A stretch of 52,893 bases of DNA from Sphingomonadales bacterium (GTDB lineage Bacteria; Pseudomonadota; Alphaproteobacteria; Sphingomonadales; Sphingomonadaceae). Shown in pieces: positions 25,628 to 36,043 of this stretch (within the stretch, counting starts at the first letter, position 1; every line of letters begins with the position of its first letter). The notes beneath the pieces are model-generated. The model did no database searches, was not told the DNA's origin, and saw only the letters and a program-made list of their open reading frames with translations. The stretch is taken from the NCBI GenBank assembly GCA_027485735.1, contig JAIXQM010000033.1, positions 1-52,893 of the forward strand, given 5' to 3'. Position numbers and translations under genes: made by a program.

Positions 25628-27472
25628 ATGTCTTCCTACGACGTCATCATTGTCGGCGCCGGCCATGCCGGTTGCGAGGCTGCTGCTGCCGCCGCGAGGC
25701 GCGGCGCGCGTGTCGCGTTGGTCACATTGCGCGTGGATGATCCTGGCACGTTGAGTTGCAACCCGGCGGTGGGTGGCATTGGCAAGGGCCATCTTGTCAC
25801 CGAGATCGACGCGCTGGGTGGCATCATGGGGCGAGTCACAGATGCGGCACGGTTGCAATCGCGATTACTGAATCGCTCGAAGGGCCCAGCCGTCCATGGC
25901 CCGCGCGCCCAAGTTGACCGCGCCTTGTATCGTGCCGCCATGGCTGAGGTGCTGGCGGAGTTCCCCACTTTATCCATCGTCGCCACCGCCGTTGAAGGGT
26001 TGGTGCTGGAGCAGGGCCGCATCACCGGTGTTGGGACGGCGCAGGGCCGTCTCACTGCCCCCGCGGTTGTTCTCACCACCGGCACCTTCCTTGGCGGCAT
26101 GATGCACATCGGATCGACCCGCGAAGCGGGTGGCCGGGTCGGCGCACAGGCCAGCGATCTGGGCCAAGCGCTGCGGGCCTTGGGCCTACCAGTAAGTCGG
26201 TTGAAAACCGGTACGCCGGCGCGGCTTGATGGCCGCAGCATCGATTGGGCGATGCTCGAGTGGCAGCACGGTGATAGGGACGACCCACGGTTCAGCCGCT
26301 TTGGCAAGGCTAACGGTCGGCCGCCGATTCCCTGTGCCGTGACCCGGACCAATGCGGAGACGCATCGAATCATCCGCGACCACCTTGGCGAGTCTGCGCT
26401 TTATGGCGGCCACATTGATTCGGTCGGCCCACGCTATTGCCCGTCCATTGAGGACAAGGTGGTGCGCTTTGGCGATCGCGACAGCCACCAGATCTTCCTG
26501 GAGCCAGAGGGCTATGATGACATCACCATCTATCCCAATGGTCTCTCAACGTCGCTGCCGCTGCATGTGCAGGAAAAGTTCATCGCCTCGATCAAGGGCC
26601 TGGAACGGGCCCGCATCCTCCGCGCCGGTTATGCCATCGAATATGACCATGTCGATCCGCGGGCATTGACGCCCGGTCTTGCCGCCAAGGATGTGGCGGG
26701 CCTGTTCCTCGCCGGCCAAATCAACGGCACCACCGGTTATGAGGAGGCCGCTGCACAAGGTCTTGTGGCCGGTGCCAACGCTGCCGCAGCCGCGCTGGCG
26801 CTGCGCGAGCTCATCGTCGATCGCACCCAAGCCTATATCGGCGTGATGATCGACGATCTCACCACGCACGGCGTGGCAGAGCCCTATCGCATGTTCACAA
26901 GTCGCGCTGAGTATCGCCTTCGCCTTCGGGCCGACAATGCCGATCAGCGTTTGACCCCGCTGGGCCTTGATCTCGGCCTCATCCCAACCGCGCAAGCCGC
27001 TGATTTCCATGCGGACCAGACGGCCCGCGAGGCCGCCCGGGCCCTGCTCGACAGCCTGTCGGCCACGCCGCACCAACTTGCGGCCCATGGAATCGAAGTA
27101 CGCCAGGATGGCCAGTTGCGTTCGCTGTTCGATTGGTTGCGCTTTCCCGCTGTCACTCATGAAGCCGCTCGCCGCGTGTGGCCAGAACTGGCACAGGTGC
27201 CGGACGACCTGCTCGCCAGCCTGGCGGTGGACGCCAACTATGCCTCCTATATCGTTCGGCAGGAGTCAGAGGTCGCAGCCCTTCGCCGCGACGAAGGGCT
27301 GACATTGCCCACCAGCCTCGACTTCACCGAAGTGGCCGGACTGTCCAAGGAAATGGTCGAACGCCTCAGCCGCGCACGCCCGCTCACCTTGGGCGCCGCC
27401 AGCCGCGTGCCAGGAATCACCCCGGCGGCACTGATCGCTCTGCTTCCCCACACCACCCGCCGGGCGGCTTGA
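25628..27472 (+). CDS. mnmG: tRNA uridine-5-carboxymethylaminomethyl modification enzyme MnmG
   Basis: 614 residues from ATG 25628. The FAD-binding start is [11 protein letters not shown], followed by the MnmG signatures [21 protein letters not shown] and [13 protein letters not shown]. The C-terminal helical domain ([13 protein letters not shown]) interacts with MnmE. It partners MnmE in wobble-uridine modification in the cytoplasm. The rsmG start follows one base after its stop, and parAB continues in the same direction. Confidence 0.97.
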   Translation: MSSYDVIIVGAGHAGCEAAAAAARRGARVALVTLRVDDPGTLSCNPAVGGIGKGHLVTEIDALGGIMGRVTDAARLQSRLLNRSKGPAVHGPRAQVDRALYRAAMAEVLAEFPTLSIVATAVEGLVLEQGRITGVGTAQGRLTAPAVVLTTGTFLGGMMHIGSTREAGGRVGAQASDLGQALRALGLPVSRLKTGTPARLDGRSIDWAMLEWQHGDRDDPRFSRFGKANGRPPIPCAVTRTNAETHRIIRDHLGESALYGGHIDSVGPRYCPSIEDKVVRFGDRDSHQIFLEPEGYDDITIYPNGLSTSLPLHVQEKFIASIKGLERARILRAGYAIEYDHVDPRALTPGLAAKDVAGLFLAGQINGTTGYEEAAAQGLVAGANAAAAALALRELIVDRTQAYIGVMIDDLTTHGVAEPYRMFTSRAEYRLRLRADNADQRLTPLGLDLGLIPTAQAADFHADQTAREAARALLDSLSATPHQLAAHGIEVRQDGQLRSLFDWLRFPAVTHEAARRVWPELAQVPDDLLASLAVDANYASYIVRQESEVAALRRDEGLTLPTSLDFTEVAGLSKEMVERLSRARPLTLGAASRVPGITPAALIALLPHTTRRAA

Positions 27473-27473
27473 A

Positions 27474-28094
27474 ATGAGCCAAGACGCCCGCGACGCCTTT
27501 GCGACCGAATTCGATGTTTCACGTGAAACATTGGCCAAGCTCGATCGTTACGCTGAACTGCTCACCGAATGGCAGCAGCGCATGAACCTGGTCGGCCCAT
27601 CGACCCTGCCCCATATCTGGGATCGCCACTTCCGTGATTCGGCACAGCTGTTGGCAATCGCTGGCCCCGGCAAATCCTGGCTCGATATCGGCGCCGGTGG
27701 CGGCTTCCCCGGCCTGGTCCTCGCTATCCTCGATCCCGATTCCAACATCACGCTCGTCGAATCCATCACCAAGAAATGTCGCTTTCTGGACACCGTCGCC
27801 CACGAAACGGACACCGCCGGTCACGTCACCGTCGCCAATGTCCGCGTGGAGGCACTGACCGGCAGCAAATATCACATCATTACCGCCCGAGCCGCCGCCA
27901 GCCTGGAGACCTTGTTTGATTGGGGTCTGCGTTTCGCCGGTTCTGGCACGCGCTGGATCCTGCCAAAGGGCGCCCGTGTGCAGGAAGAGCTTGCCAGCGC
28001 GGCCAAGCAGTTCCACTTTGCCCATGAGCTGATTCCCAGCCGCACCGATTCCGATGCCCGCATCGTGGTCGCGAAAGGGGTTAAACGCCGATGA
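27474..28094 (+). CDS. rsmG: 16S rRNA (guanine527-N7)-methyltransferase RsmG
   Basis: 206 residues; ATG 27474 is one base after the mnmG stop. The SAM-binding motif DIGAGGGFPG, the PNxxVLVES-type LVESITKKC and the RAAASLE segment identify RsmG. It methylates G527 of 16S rRNA. The FDVSRETLA segment near the N-terminus is encoded by the second parS palindrome. It overlaps parA by four bases. Confidence 0.96.
   Translation: MSQDARDAFATEFDVSRETLAKLDRYAELLTEWQQRMNLVGPSTLPHIWDRHFRDSAQLLAIAGPGKSWLDIGAGGGFPGLVLAILDPDSNITLVESITKKCRFLDTVAHETDTAGHVTVANVRVEALTGSKYHIITARAAASLETLFDWGLRFAGSGTRWILPKGARVQEELASAAKQFHFAHELIPSRTDSDARIVVAKGVKRR
27514..27531. other. parS site 2, inside rsmG
   Basis: An 18-bp perfect palindrome identical to site 1, lying within the rsmG reading frame and encoding the D-V-S-R-E-T residues. 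It is 1.93 kb from site 1 and 0.56 kb before parA. Conservation of V-S-R-E-T in many RsmG proteins is explained by the embedded site. Confidence 0.93.
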
Positions 28095-28867
28095 TCATCG
28101 CGGTCGCCAATCAAAAGGGCGGGGTTGGCAAGACGACCACAGCCGTGAATCTTGCTACGGCGCTGGCTGCCGTTGGCAAGCGCGTGCTGGTGGTTGATGC
28201 CGATCCACAGGGCAATGCGTCCACTGGGCTGGGCATCGGCCGTAAGGATCGCGATCCCTCAATTTATCAAGTGCTTGTGGATGGCATTCCCGCCACTGAA
28301 GCCTTGCGCCAGACGGCCATTCCGGGCCTGTCGATCCTGCCGGCCAATGCCGCCTTGGCTGGCGCAGAGGTGGAGCTGGTCGATGCTGACCGCCGCTCCC
28401 ACCGCCTCGCCGACGCGCTGGCCAGCCTGCCGCCGCAGGATTTCGTGATCATCGATTGCCCGCCGTCGCTGGGCCTCGTCACCGTCAACGCGCTGGTCGC
28501 CGCCGATGCCGTGCTGGTGCCACTCCAGAGCGAGTTCTTTGCATTGGAAGGGCTCAGCCAACTGCTCGGTACGATCGAACGGGTGAAAGCCGGACTCAAT
28601 CGCCGCCTCGAACTGCTTGGCATCGTGCTGACAATGGTCGATCGCCGCAACCGGCTTTCCGATCAGGTCTGCGCCGACGTGCGGGCGGTAATGGGCGCCA
28701 AGGTGTTGAAGACCATGGTGCCACGCAACGTTCGCCTGTCGGAAGCGCCCAGCCACGGCCTGCCGGCACTGATCTATGACAGCCGCTGCGCCGGCTCGGA
28801 AGCCTATCTGGCGCTGGCCCGCGAGCTGCTGGAACGCATCGAAGGCCCGCTGGCACTCGCCGGATGA
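28091..28867 (+). CDS. parA: Chromosome-partitioning ATPase ParA (Soj)
   Basis: 258 residues starting at ATG 28091, overlapping rsmG by ATGA. It has the deviant Walker A motif KGGVGKTT (9-16), Walker A' VVDADPQGNAS and the IDCPPSLG region. There is no N-terminal DNA-binding domain, so it belongs to the chromosomal type. It binds DNA non-specifically as an ATP dimer and is stimulated by ParB to move the origin region. Confidence 0.97.
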   Translation: MIIAVANQKGGVGKTTTAVNLATALAAVGKRVLVVDADPQGNASTGLGIGRKDRDPSIYQVLVDGIPATEALRQTAIPGLSILPANAALAGAEVELVDADRRSHRLADALASLPPQDFVIIDCPPSLGLVTVNALVAADAVLVPLQSEFFALEGLSQLLGTIERVKAGLNRRLELLGIVLTMVDRRNRLSDQVCADVRAVMGAKVLKTMVPRNVRLSEAPSHGLPALIYDSRCAGSEAYLALARELLERIEGPLALAG

Positions 28868-28877
28868 AGAGGGATAA

Positions 28878-29747
28878 ATGACAGACAATAAACGCAAATC
28901 CGGCCTTGGGCGCGGGCTTTCGGCACTACTCGACGATATCGCGGCGCCGCCCACCGCCGCTGCGCCCGGCGTTGTGCGCCTGCCCGTCGCCGATATCGTT
29001 CCCAACCCAGGCCAACCCCGCCGCCAGTTCGATGAAACGGCGATGGCGGAACTCGTCGCCTCGGTGAAAACTCACGGCGTGTTGCAGCCTATCCTTGTCC
29101 GCCGCTTCATTGGCCGACACCAGATCATCGCCGGCGAACGCCGCTGGCGCGCGGCTCAGGCTGCCGGCCTGCACGAAATCCCGGTGGTCGTCCGCCAACT
29201 CGACGACCGGCAAGTCTCTGAAATTGCGCTGATCGAGAATATCCAGCGCGCCGATCTGAACGCCATCGAAGAAGCCCGCGGCTACCAGAAACTCATTGCC
29301 GATTTCGGCCACACCCAGGCTGTGCTCGCCGATATCGTCGGCAAATCACGCAGCCATGTCACCAATCTGCTGCGCCTGCTCGATCTGCCCGCCTCGGTGC
29401 AAACCTTGGTGGAATCGGGCGCTCTCTCCATGGGGCACGCACGCGCCCTCGTTGGTGCAGCCGATGTCGAAGCCCTGGCCGAACGGGCTGTAAAACAAGG
29501 CCTTTCAGTTCGCGCCCTCGAGGCCCTCGTCTCCGGCGGCAAGGCCAAGCCGAAGGCCCCGCGCACCCCCCCGCCAAGCGCGGCCAACGATCCCAACAGT
29601 GACGCGCTGGAAGAACAACTCGCCGAATCCCTCGGCATGCCGGTCGCCCTCCAGGTCGCCCCAGGTGCCTCGAGTGGCAGCCTCACTATCCGCTTCGCGG
29701 ACCTCGACCAACTCGACCTGCTCTGCAGCAAGCTCGGCGTGGCTTAA
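28878..29747 (+). CDS. parB: Chromosome-partitioning protein ParB (Spo0J)
   Basis: 289 residues, 10 bases after parA. Order of parts: a short ParA-contacting start (KSGLGRGLSALLDD), the CTP-binding N-domain with GERRWRAAQ, then ALIENIQRADLNAIEEA and the HTH with GKSRSHVTNLLRLL, a linker and a C-terminal dimerisation segment. It should bind the two parS sites in this window. Its gene is convergent with holA and ends just before repeat copy 3. Confidence 0.97.
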   Translation: MTDNKRKSGLGRGLSALLDDIAAPPTAAAPGVVRLPVADIVPNPGQPRRQFDETAMAELVASVKTHGVLQPILVRRFIGRHQIIAGERRWRAAQAAGLHEIPVVVRQLDDRQVSEIALIENIQRADLNAIEEARGYQKLIADFGHTQAVLADIVGKSRSHVTNLLRLLDLPASVQTLVESGALSMGHARALVGAADVEALAERAVKQGLSVRALEALVSGGKAKPKAPRTPPPSAANDPNSDALEEQLAESLGMPVALQVAPGASSGSLTIRFADLDQLDLLCSKLGVA

Positions 29748-29756
29748 GGAGGAATG

Positions 29757-29876
29757 GCCTCCGGCGGGCACAGTCGCAGACCATGCTCCCGATTGCTTTC
29801 CGGCGATCCCGAACAAAAATGGTGCCAACCGAAAACGAAAACGGGTGCAGGGGCTCAGCCCCTGCCCGCCGGAGGC
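29757..29876. repeat. REP/BIME-like repeat, copy 3
   Basis: The left arm is 29757-29790 and the right arm 29843-29876, with 52 bp between. The right arm is perfect (inner stem, on the minus strand, GCAGGGGC/GCCCCTGC, loop TGA). The left arm has decayed: GCACAGTC/GACCATGC leaves two mismatches. It fills the gap between the convergent parB and holA genes, ten bases after parB and five before holA's end. Confidence 0.85.
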
Positions 29877-29881
29877 TCCTT

Positions 29882-30907
29882 TTAACGCCTGCGGCCAGCG
29901 ACCGCCGCGCGGCGGGTGAGATCAAGCAACAAATGCTGCGCGCCGAGATCGGCGAGGCTGCCGCTGGCTTTCACCGCCCGCTCGGCGGCAAGGATGTCGC
30001 CCATGGCCGCAGCGAGGGCCGGCTGGCTCCACAGCGACAACGCCTTGATGATGATGGGTTTTTCTTTCCAGAAGATGGCCTTTCCCTGGCCTTCAACGAC
30101 GGCGGCCGGCGTGTCGCCGCCATCGACTTCGGTGCGCAACAGGGTGAGTTGCGCGAAACGGCGCTCGAGGGCGCGCAACAGCGGGATAGCGGTGCCATCG
30201 GGCAGGCGGCCAATGAGGTCGGTGGCTTCAGCCACGTCGCCGGTCGTGATGGCCGCGATGGGTGCGAACAGCTCGGCTTCACCGGTGGCAATGCCCAGTG
30301 CGGCAAGATCTTCGGCGCCGAGCTGCTTCGGGCTTTCCGGGTTTGAGTCCTTGTAGAGGGCGTATTTCTCAAGCTCGCGGCGCATGATCATGCGGTCGCC
30401 GCCGGCGCTTTCGAACAGAGCCTCGGGCACACCGCGATCGAGCCGCAAGCCGAGCGGCGCCGCCATTTCGGCGAGCAACCGGCCGGCATCGCGCAAGGAG
30501 GCTTCATAGTTGATGCAGGCGGCAATAGCGGGGTGTTTGTCGGCCAAGGTCAGTAGCTTGCTGCCCTTCTTGAAACTACCAGCCACGGCCAGCACCGGAT
30601 GGCCGGGCGGGCCTTCCAGCAATGCTTCGATAGCCGCCAGCGCATCATCATCCAATCCATCGACGCGCACCAGTTCCCGATCCCCGAACATGGAAAGGCT
30701 GGTGGCGGCCGCCATCAGGGCCTGGGGGTCGGACTTCAGCGCATTGCCCGCCAGTTCGGTGATGGTCACGCCGGCGCCCAGACCGGCCGTAACCTGCCCC
30801 GCCATGTCACGCGAGGCGGATTCATCGGGGCCGTGCAGCACCACCAGCCGCACATCGGCGGGCCAGGCGCGGGCGATGGCCGCTATCCGGGCCGCGTCCG
30901 TCTTCAT
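29882..30907 (-). CDS. holA: DNA polymerase III delta subunit
   Basis: 341 residues. It shows the HolA pattern of an N-terminal AAA-like domain with no Walker lysine (VVLHGPDESASRD), the MFGDRELVRVD segment and the helical region ending in LLLDLTRRAA. It opens the sliding clamp during clamp loading. Its start shares one base with the stop of lptE (TGATG), suggesting coupling within a leuS-lptE-holA transcript. Confidence 0.93.
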   Translation of the reverse strand: MKTDAARIAAIARAWPADVRLVVLHGPDESASRDMAGQVTAGLGAGVTITELAGNALKSDPQALMAAATSLSMFGDRELVRVDGLDDDALAAIEALLEGPPGHPVLAVAGSFKKGSKLLTLADKHPAIAACINYEASLRDAGRLLAEMAAPLGLRLDRGVPEALFESAGGDRMIMRRELEKYALYKDSNPESPKQLGAEDLAALGIATGEAELFAPIAAITTGDVAEATDLIGRLPDGTAIPLLRALERRFAQLTLLRTEVDGGDTPAAVVEGQGKAIFWKEKPIIIKALSLWSQPALAAAMGDILAAERAVKASGSLADLGAQHLLLDLTRRAAVAGRRR

Positions 30908-31419
30908 CAGCCTTTGGCGGCGCGGGCGTAGCGGGCCAGGCGCGCGCTGATCTGGCGGGCGAGATCGACGGAGAGACGTTCCAGCGCTGTCGTTTCAGCG
31001 GCGACAACGGCGAAATTGGAACTGACACGATCGATGCCAGCGTCGGCCGCAGCGGTATCATCCACCAGCACGGTGCCGGTGGCGGCATCGACCAGCCGAT
31101 AGCGGGCACGCAACGTACGCCGTTCACGCGCCGCCGAGGAATCGCCGCGCACACCAAAGGCGGTGATCTGATCATCCAGAGCGATTTCAAGGCGATAGCG
31201 TGGGCTTGCCACGGCGAGGCCGAACTGGTCTTCCAGCGCCTGTCGCACCATGAAGCCAGCGCGTTCCGGGATGGGTGCGATGGCGATATCGGCCAGCAGC
31301 GTTGCCGGGGCGGACGCATTGCCGCCGGCATAGACCGGGCTGAGCTGGCAGCCGGGCAACGCCAGCAGCGCCAGCAGCGCCAGCGCGGCGGGGATCAGAA
31401 GGCGGCGGGCATCAGACAA
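30907..31419 (-). CDS. lptE: LPS-assembly lipoprotein LptE
   Basis: 170 residues with a lipoprotein leader whose lipobox LPGC ends at C24. The sequence after it is of the LptE type, with LSPVYAGG close to the lipidated cysteine and an alternating beta pattern ([14 protein letters not shown]). With LptD it forms the outer-membrane LPS translocon. The start overlaps the leuS stop by eight bases, and the gene lies between leuS and holA as in many alphaproteobacteria. Confidence 0.9.
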   Translation of the reverse strand: MSDARRLLIPAALALLALLALPGCQLSPVYAGGNASAPATLLADIAIAPIPERAGFMVRQALEDQFGLAVASPRYRLEIALDDQITAFGVRGDSSAARERRTLRARYRLVDAATGTVLVDDTAAADAGIDRVSSNFAVVAAETTALERLSVDLARQISARLARYARAAKG

Positions 31420-33934
31420 CGATGTTCACCAGGCGATCGGGAACAACGATGATCTTCTTTGGCACGGCGCCGTCAAGGGTGCGCTGCACATTCGGCAACG
31501 CCAGCGCGGCGGCCTCCAGCGCGGCCTTGTCGCTGCCTTTGGCTGCAGTGAAATCGCCCTTCAGCTTGCCATTCACCTGCACAGCGATGGTCACTTCATC
31601 GTCCACCAACAGCGCCGGGTTGGCGACGGGCCAAACGGCATCGCAGACCAGGCCCGGTTGATCGAGCAATGCCCACGCTTCCTCGGCCAGGTGCGGGGCC
31701 ATCGGCCCCACCAGCTGCACCAGCGTGATCACCCCGGCGCGGCGGCTGGGGCCGGCCGTGCTGCGCTCCAGCGCGCCGACCAACTCATACAGCCGGGCGA
31801 CAGCCTTGTTGAACTGCAGCTTTTCGATATCGCTGGTCACGGCGGCGATGGCGCGGTGGACGATGCGATCCAGCTTCACGTCGGCGGCGCCATCGGCCGC
31901 GGTCGCAGTGTCTTCGGCCAGCCGCCAGACGCGCTGCACGAAGCGCCAGGCACCGTCGATGCCGGCTTCCGACCACGCCAGATCGCGTTCCGGCGGGCTG
32001 TCAGACAGCACGAACCAGCGCACGGCATCAGCACCGTAACGGCCCAGAATGGCATCGGGATCGATGACATTCTTCTTGGACTTCGACATCTTGATGACGC
32101 GGCCAATCTCGACGGCCAAGCCGTCATCCTTCAATGTCGCACTGATACCGGTGCGTTCCACCTCGTCCGGCGTAAACCAAACGGGTGGCAGGCCTTCACC
32201 CTGCGGCCGGCTGTAGGTCTCGTGGGTCACCATGCCCTGCGTGAAGAGGCCGGCGAACGGTTCGGCCACATCGAGCATGCCGATGTGCTGCAGGGCACGC
32301 GTCCAGAAACGGGCATAGAGCAAGTGCAGGATGGCATGCTCCACCCCGCCGATATACTGGCCCACCGGCAGCCACTTCGCCGCCACCGCCGGATCGAACG
32401 GGCGATCATCGGGCGCGCTGGCGAAGCGGATGAAATACCACGACGAATTGGTGAAGGTGTCGAGTGTGTCGGTCTCGCGACGGGCCGGCTTGCCGCATTG
32501 CGGGCAATCCACATGCTTCCACGTCGGGTGGCGATCGAGCGGGTTCCCCGGCACATCGAAGGTCACGTCTTCGGGCAGGATCACCGGCAACTGCTTCTTC
32601 GGCACCGGCACGACGCCGCAGATCTCGCAGTGGATGATCGGGATCGGCGTGCCCCAGTAACGCTGGCGGCTCACCCCCCAATCGCGCAGGCGATATTGCG
32701 TCACGCCTTCGCCCCAGCCTTCGGCCTCGGCCCGCGCAATCACGGCGGCGCGGGCGTCGTCGGCGCTCATGCCGTCGAGGAAGCGCGAGTTCACCATGCG
32801 GCCGGGGCCGGTATAGGCCTCGTCATGAATGGGGGCGTTTTCCTCGCCCTCGGCAGCGACGACGCGGATCACCGGCAGCTGGTATTTGCGGGCAAAATCG
32901 AGGTCGCGTTGATCGTGACCGGGGCATCCAAACAGCGCGCCGGTGCCATAATCCATCAGCACGAAATTGGCGACGAACACCGACAGGCGGATGCTGGCAT
33001 CGAGCGGGTGGATGACGCTCAGGCCGGTATCGAAGCCCAGCTTTTCCTGGGTTTCGATATCGGCAGCTGCAGTGCCGCCGGCCTGGCATTCGGCGATGAA
33101 GGCCGCCAATGCCGGGTTGGCCTCACCACACTGGCGCGCCAGCGGGTGATCGGCGGCGATGGCGGCGAAACTGGCGCCGAACAGCGTGTCGGGCCGGGTG
33201 GTGAACACGTCGAAACTGCCGCCGCCCGCTACCGCAAAGGTGAAGCGCAGCCCGGTGGAGCGGCCGATCCAGTTTTCCTGCATCAGTTTGACCTTGTCAG
33301 GCCACTGATCGAGCGTCTTGAGCCCGTCGACCAGATCGTCGGCGAAATCGGTGATCTTCAGGAACCACTGGTTCAACTTGCGGCGTTCGACCAGCGCGCC
33401 CGATCGCCAGCCGCGGCCATCGATCACCTGTTCGTTGGCCAGCACGGTCATGTCGACCGGATCCCAGTTCACCGCCGATTCCTTGCGGTACACCAGCCCG
33501 GCGGCCAGCATGTCGAGGAACAGCGCCTGTTCCTGGCCGTAATAATCCGGCTCGCAGGTGGCCAGCTCGCGTGACCAATCGAGCGCAAAGCCCAGCCGCT
33601 TCAGCTGGGCGCGCATCGCGGCGATATTGGCGCGTGTCCAGCCGCCGGGGTGAACACCCTTTTCCATCGCGGCATTTTCGGCCGGCATGCCAAACGCATC
33701 CCAGCCCATTGGGTGCAGCACTTCGAAACCTTGCGCCCGCCGCGTACGCGCCACCACATCTCCCATGGTGTAGTTGCGCACATGGCCCATGTGGATGCGC
33801 CCCGATGGATAGGGAAACATCTCCAGCACATAGGATTTGGGCTTGGGGCTGTCGTCGTGCGCGGCAAAGCTCTGCCGTTCGTCCCAAAGCGCTTGCCACC
33901 GCGCTTCGGCGGCCTGGTGGTCAAACCGGGACAT
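31412..33934 (-). CDS. leuS: Leucyl-tRNA synthetase
   Basis: 840 residues from ATG 33934 ([17 protein letters not shown]). An open frame continues 105 codons upstream but has no homologous character and runs across the DUF3576 gene. Class I motifs are HMGH (HIGH-type) near the N-terminus and KMSKS in KMSKSKKN. The editing domain region with [10 protein letters not shown] and a C-terminal VNGKLKGDF segment complete the family pattern. It charges tRNA-Leu. The full length fits the bacterial type. Confidence 0.97.
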   Translation of the reverse strand: MSRFDHQAAEARWQALWDERQSFAAHDDSPKPKSYVLEMFPYPSGRIHMGHVRNYTMGDVVARTRRAQGFEVLHPMGWDAFGMPAENAAMEKGVHPGGWTRANIAAMRAQLKRLGFALDWSRELATCEPDYYGQEQALFLDMLAAGLVYRKESAVNWDPVDMTVLANEQVIDGRGWRSGALVERRKLNQWFLKITDFADDLVDGLKTLDQWPDKVKLMQENWIGRSTGLRFTFAVAGGGSFDVFTTRPDTLFGASFAAIAADHPLARQCGEANPALAAFIAECQAGGTAAADIETQEKLGFDTGLSVIHPLDASIRLSVFVANFVLMDYGTGALFGCPGHDQRDLDFARKYQLPVIRVVAAEGEENAPIHDEAYTGPGRMVNSRFLDGMSADDARAAVIARAEAEGWGEGVTQYRLRDWGVSRQRYWGTPIPIIHCEICGVVPVPKKQLPVILPEDVTFDVPGNPLDRHPTWKHVDCPQCGKPARRETDTLDTFTNSSWYFIRFASAPDDRPFDPAVAAKWLPVGQYIGGVEHAILHLLYARFWTRALQHIGMLDVAEPFAGLFTQGMVTHETYSRPQGEGLPPVWFTPDEVERTGISATLKDDGLAVEIGRVIKMSKSKKNVIDPDAILGRYGADAVRWFVLSDSPPERDLAWSEAGIDGAWRFVQRVWRLAEDTATAADGAADVKLDRIVHRAIAAVTSDIEKLQFNKAVARLYELVGALERSTAGPSRRAGVITLVQLVGPMAPHLAEEAWALLDQPGLVCDAVWPVANPALLVDDEVTIAVQVNGKLKGDFTAAKGSDKAALEAAALALPNVQRTLDGAVPKKIIVVPDRLVNIVV

Positions 33935-33942
33935 GCAGTTAC

Positions 33943-34383
33943 TCAGCGATCCGGGGAAATGGCACTGCGGCGCAGGTCGCGGGCCTTGCCAAGGATGGTT
34001 TCTTCCAGGCGCTGCACAGTGCCAGCGCGCACCGTGGCTTCGGTCCAGCCGGTGGCGCCCAGTGTCTGGCGCTGCACGGCCACGCGCACGGCATCGGCGC
34101 GCAACTCGGTATCGAGCACGGTCACCGTCACCTTCACCCGCTCGTTGGCGCTCTGCGGGGAAACATACCAATCGGTGATGATCACGCCGCCGTTGGAATC
34201 GACCTGGGCCAGCGGCATGAAGGCAATGGTATCGAGCGCGGCGCGCCACAGATAAGCGTTAATGCCCAGCGTGGTGACCCGGGCCGGCGCCTCGGCCGAC
34301 AGCCTGGGCTTCTTGTTCTTGCCGCAGGCCGGCGACAGCACGGCCAGCGCCGACAGGAAGACCAGGGTAGAAATTCGCCGCAT
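33943..34383 (-). CDS. DUF3576-family exported protein
   Basis: 146 residues from ATG 34383. The leader [20 protein letters not shown] could be a lipoprotein signal with C20, but the residues before it (SPA) are not canonical. The rest has the DUF3576 signature [34 protein letters not shown] in pieces. Its stop is eight bases before the leuS start, so it likely heads the leuS-lptE-holA transcript. Function unknown; a cell-envelope role is inferred. Confidence 0.85.
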   Translation of the reverse strand: MRRISTLVFLSALAVLSPACGKNKKPRLSAEAPARVTTLGINAYLWRAALDTIAFMPLAQVDSNGGVIITDWYVSPQSANERVKVTVTVLDTELRADAVRVAVQRQTLGATGWTEATVRAGTVQRLEETILGKARDLRRSAISPDR

Positions 34384-34629
34384 GGCAAAACCTTCATCAC
34401 GAAATTCGGGCCGGAACCGGCCACAGTCCGGCCTGCCTTTTGGCATGTTGCACCCGCCCCGCCAAGCCCGCAGCCCCACGGAAATCGACGGAGGAGCGAG
34501 GCAGCGGCCTGCAACTGTGTACATGCCGCCACAGGCGCGGTGAAAACGCGTGGCGCACGGCCGTTCAGGCAAATGCTACGCTTATTGTCATATGGGATTC
34601 ATGGTCCGGTGTTGATAGGACAGAATTGT

Positions 34630-35379
34630 ATGAAATCGCGTGCCGATTCGCTCGCGCTGTCAAGCGCGCCGCAGAATCCAGCCAAGTCCTGGCTGGCGGT
34701 GGCAGCACTGTGCGTGGCGGTGATGGCAAACCCGGCGCTGGCCGCCAAGCCCAAGTCGGCCAAACAGCGGCTGGTGGTTGATACGCCGCTCACGCCGTTC
34801 CAGCCGCAAGTTGGCGAATTCGGCCGTTTCGCTTTCACCGCCCCCGGCGCTCCGGCCATGCCGCAATCGCTGGGCAGCGGTTTCCGCTTCACCCCGTCGG
34901 GCCAGGCCGATAACCGCCGCGCGCTCTCGCTGGGCGTCGCCGCCCGCGTTACCACCCCCGTGGTCGATCGTTCGCGCGCCGCCGCCCCAGCCGATCGCTT
35001 CGTGGTGCCCGCCGGTTACAATTTGAACCTGTCGCTGGGCTGGAAGGGCTTTGCAGTCGATACTGGCTATAGCCACGCTGAACCGTTGCTGATGTCGCCA
35101 CTGTCGGGCCGCATGACCGATCAACTCAGCCTTGGCCTGTCCTATGGTGGCCGCAACTGGCGCACGTCGTTGCAGGGCACGGCCGAACAGAGCCAGCCGC
35201 TGGCCTTCGCGCCGCTCACCCGCCGCTATGGCCTGGAACTGGGCGGCGCCTATCGCGTCGCACCGCGCTTCTCGGTCACCGGCGGCCTGCGCTATCGCAT
35301 CGCGCCGGAACCGCCATCGCTGGTGCTGCCCAACCGCGACGATCAGGCCGTCTATTTCGGCACCAACATCGCTTTCTGA
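34630..35379 (+). CDS. Putative outer-membrane beta-barrel protein
   Basis: 249 residues from ATG 34630, chosen by a signal peptide ending near ALAA; the much longer open frame from 33571 is antisense to leuS and spurious. Alternating polar/hydrophobic strands occur throughout (LNLSLGWKGFAVDTGYS, SLGLSYGGRNWRTSLQG), and the last residue is F, as in proteins sorted to the outer membrane. No family name is recognised. A 246-bp region separates it from the divergent DUF3576 gene. It contains a GGCCGG-AA-CCGGCC hairpin-like repeat at 34409. Confidence 0.6.
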   Translation: MKSRADSLALSSAPQNPAKSWLAVAALCVAVMANPALAAKPKSAKQRLVVDTPLTPFQPQVGEFGRFAFTAPGAPAMPQSLGSGFRFTPSGQADNRRALSLGVAARVTTPVVDRSRAAAPADRFVVPAGYNLNLSLGWKGFAVDTGYSHAEPLLMSPLSGRMTDQLSLGLSYGGRNWRTSLQGTAEQSQPLAFAPLTRRYGLELGGAYRVAPRFSVTGGLRYRIAPEPPSLVLPNRDDQAVYFGTNIAF

Positions 35380-35383
35380 TCAC

Positions 35384-36040
35384 GTGAGCGACGCAGAACA
35401 GCGGCTTGCGAGCGTGCAGGCAGGCCTCGACCGGGCCTGCCGCGACGCTGGCCGCCGCGACACGCCGCTGCTCGTCGCCGTCTCCAAAACTTTCGACGCC
35501 GATGCCATCCGCCCGCTGATCGCCGCCGGCCAACGCCACTTCGGTGAAAACCGCGTGCAGGAAGCGGCTGCAAAATGGCCGGAGATGCTGGGCGAAACGC
35601 CGGGCATCACACTCCACCTCGTCGGCCAGCTGCAATCCAACAAGGCCGCCGAAGCGGTGGCACTGTTCGACGTGATCCACAGCGTTGATCGCCCGTCGCT
35701 GATGACTGCGCTGGGCAAGGCCCAAGCCACCGCCGGCAAGCACCCGGCCTGCTACCTGCAGGTCAACATCGGCAACGAAGCGCAAAAGGGCGGCTGCGCA
35801 CTTGTCGACCTGCCCGCCCTGCTCGCCCAGGCCCGCGACGCCGGCCTCAACGTGGTCGGACTGATGTGCGTGCCGCCGGCCGCTGTCGAACCCGCCCCCT
35901 ATTTCGCCCTGCTCGCCGAACACGCCAAACGGCTGGGGCTGGCCGGACTCTCAATGGGTATGTCGAGCGATTACGAGACGGCAGCGCTACTGGGATCGAC
36001 CGTGGTTCGCGTGGGCAGCGCGCTGTTCGGCAGCAGATAA
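35384..36040 (+). CDS. YggS/PROSC-type PLP-homeostasis protein
   Basis: 218 residues from GTG 35384, four bases after the preceding stop. The PLP lysine is in VAVSKTF and the FGENRVQE segment follows; QLQSNK, CYLQVNIGNEAQKGG and GMSSDYETA are also characteristic. It is a single-domain alanine-racemase-like fold that binds PLP and buffers vitamin B6. It is convergent with corC, with repeat copy 4 between. Confidence 0.94.
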   Translation: MSDAEQRLASVQAGLDRACRDAGRRDTPLLVAVSKTFDADAIRPLIAAGQRHFGENRVQEAAAKWPEMLGETPGITLHLVGQLQSNKAAEAVALFDVIHSVDRPSLMTALGKAQATAGKHPACYLQVNIGNEAQKGGCALVDLPALLAQARDAGLNVVGLMCVPPAAVEPAPYFALLAEHAKRLGLAGLSMGMSSDYETAALLGSTVVRVGSALFGSR

Positions 36041-36043
36041 ACG

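Noticed and set aside
31658..33574. 638-codon open frame on the forward strand
   Set aside because: It is antisense to leuS, which has complete synthetase motifs; the translation is a His/Gly/Ala/Arg-rich shadow.
33935..34249. N-terminal extension of leuS
   Set aside because: It overlaps the DUF3576 gene in another frame and lacks sequence like leucyl-tRNA synthetase; ATG 33934 gives the normal N-terminus.
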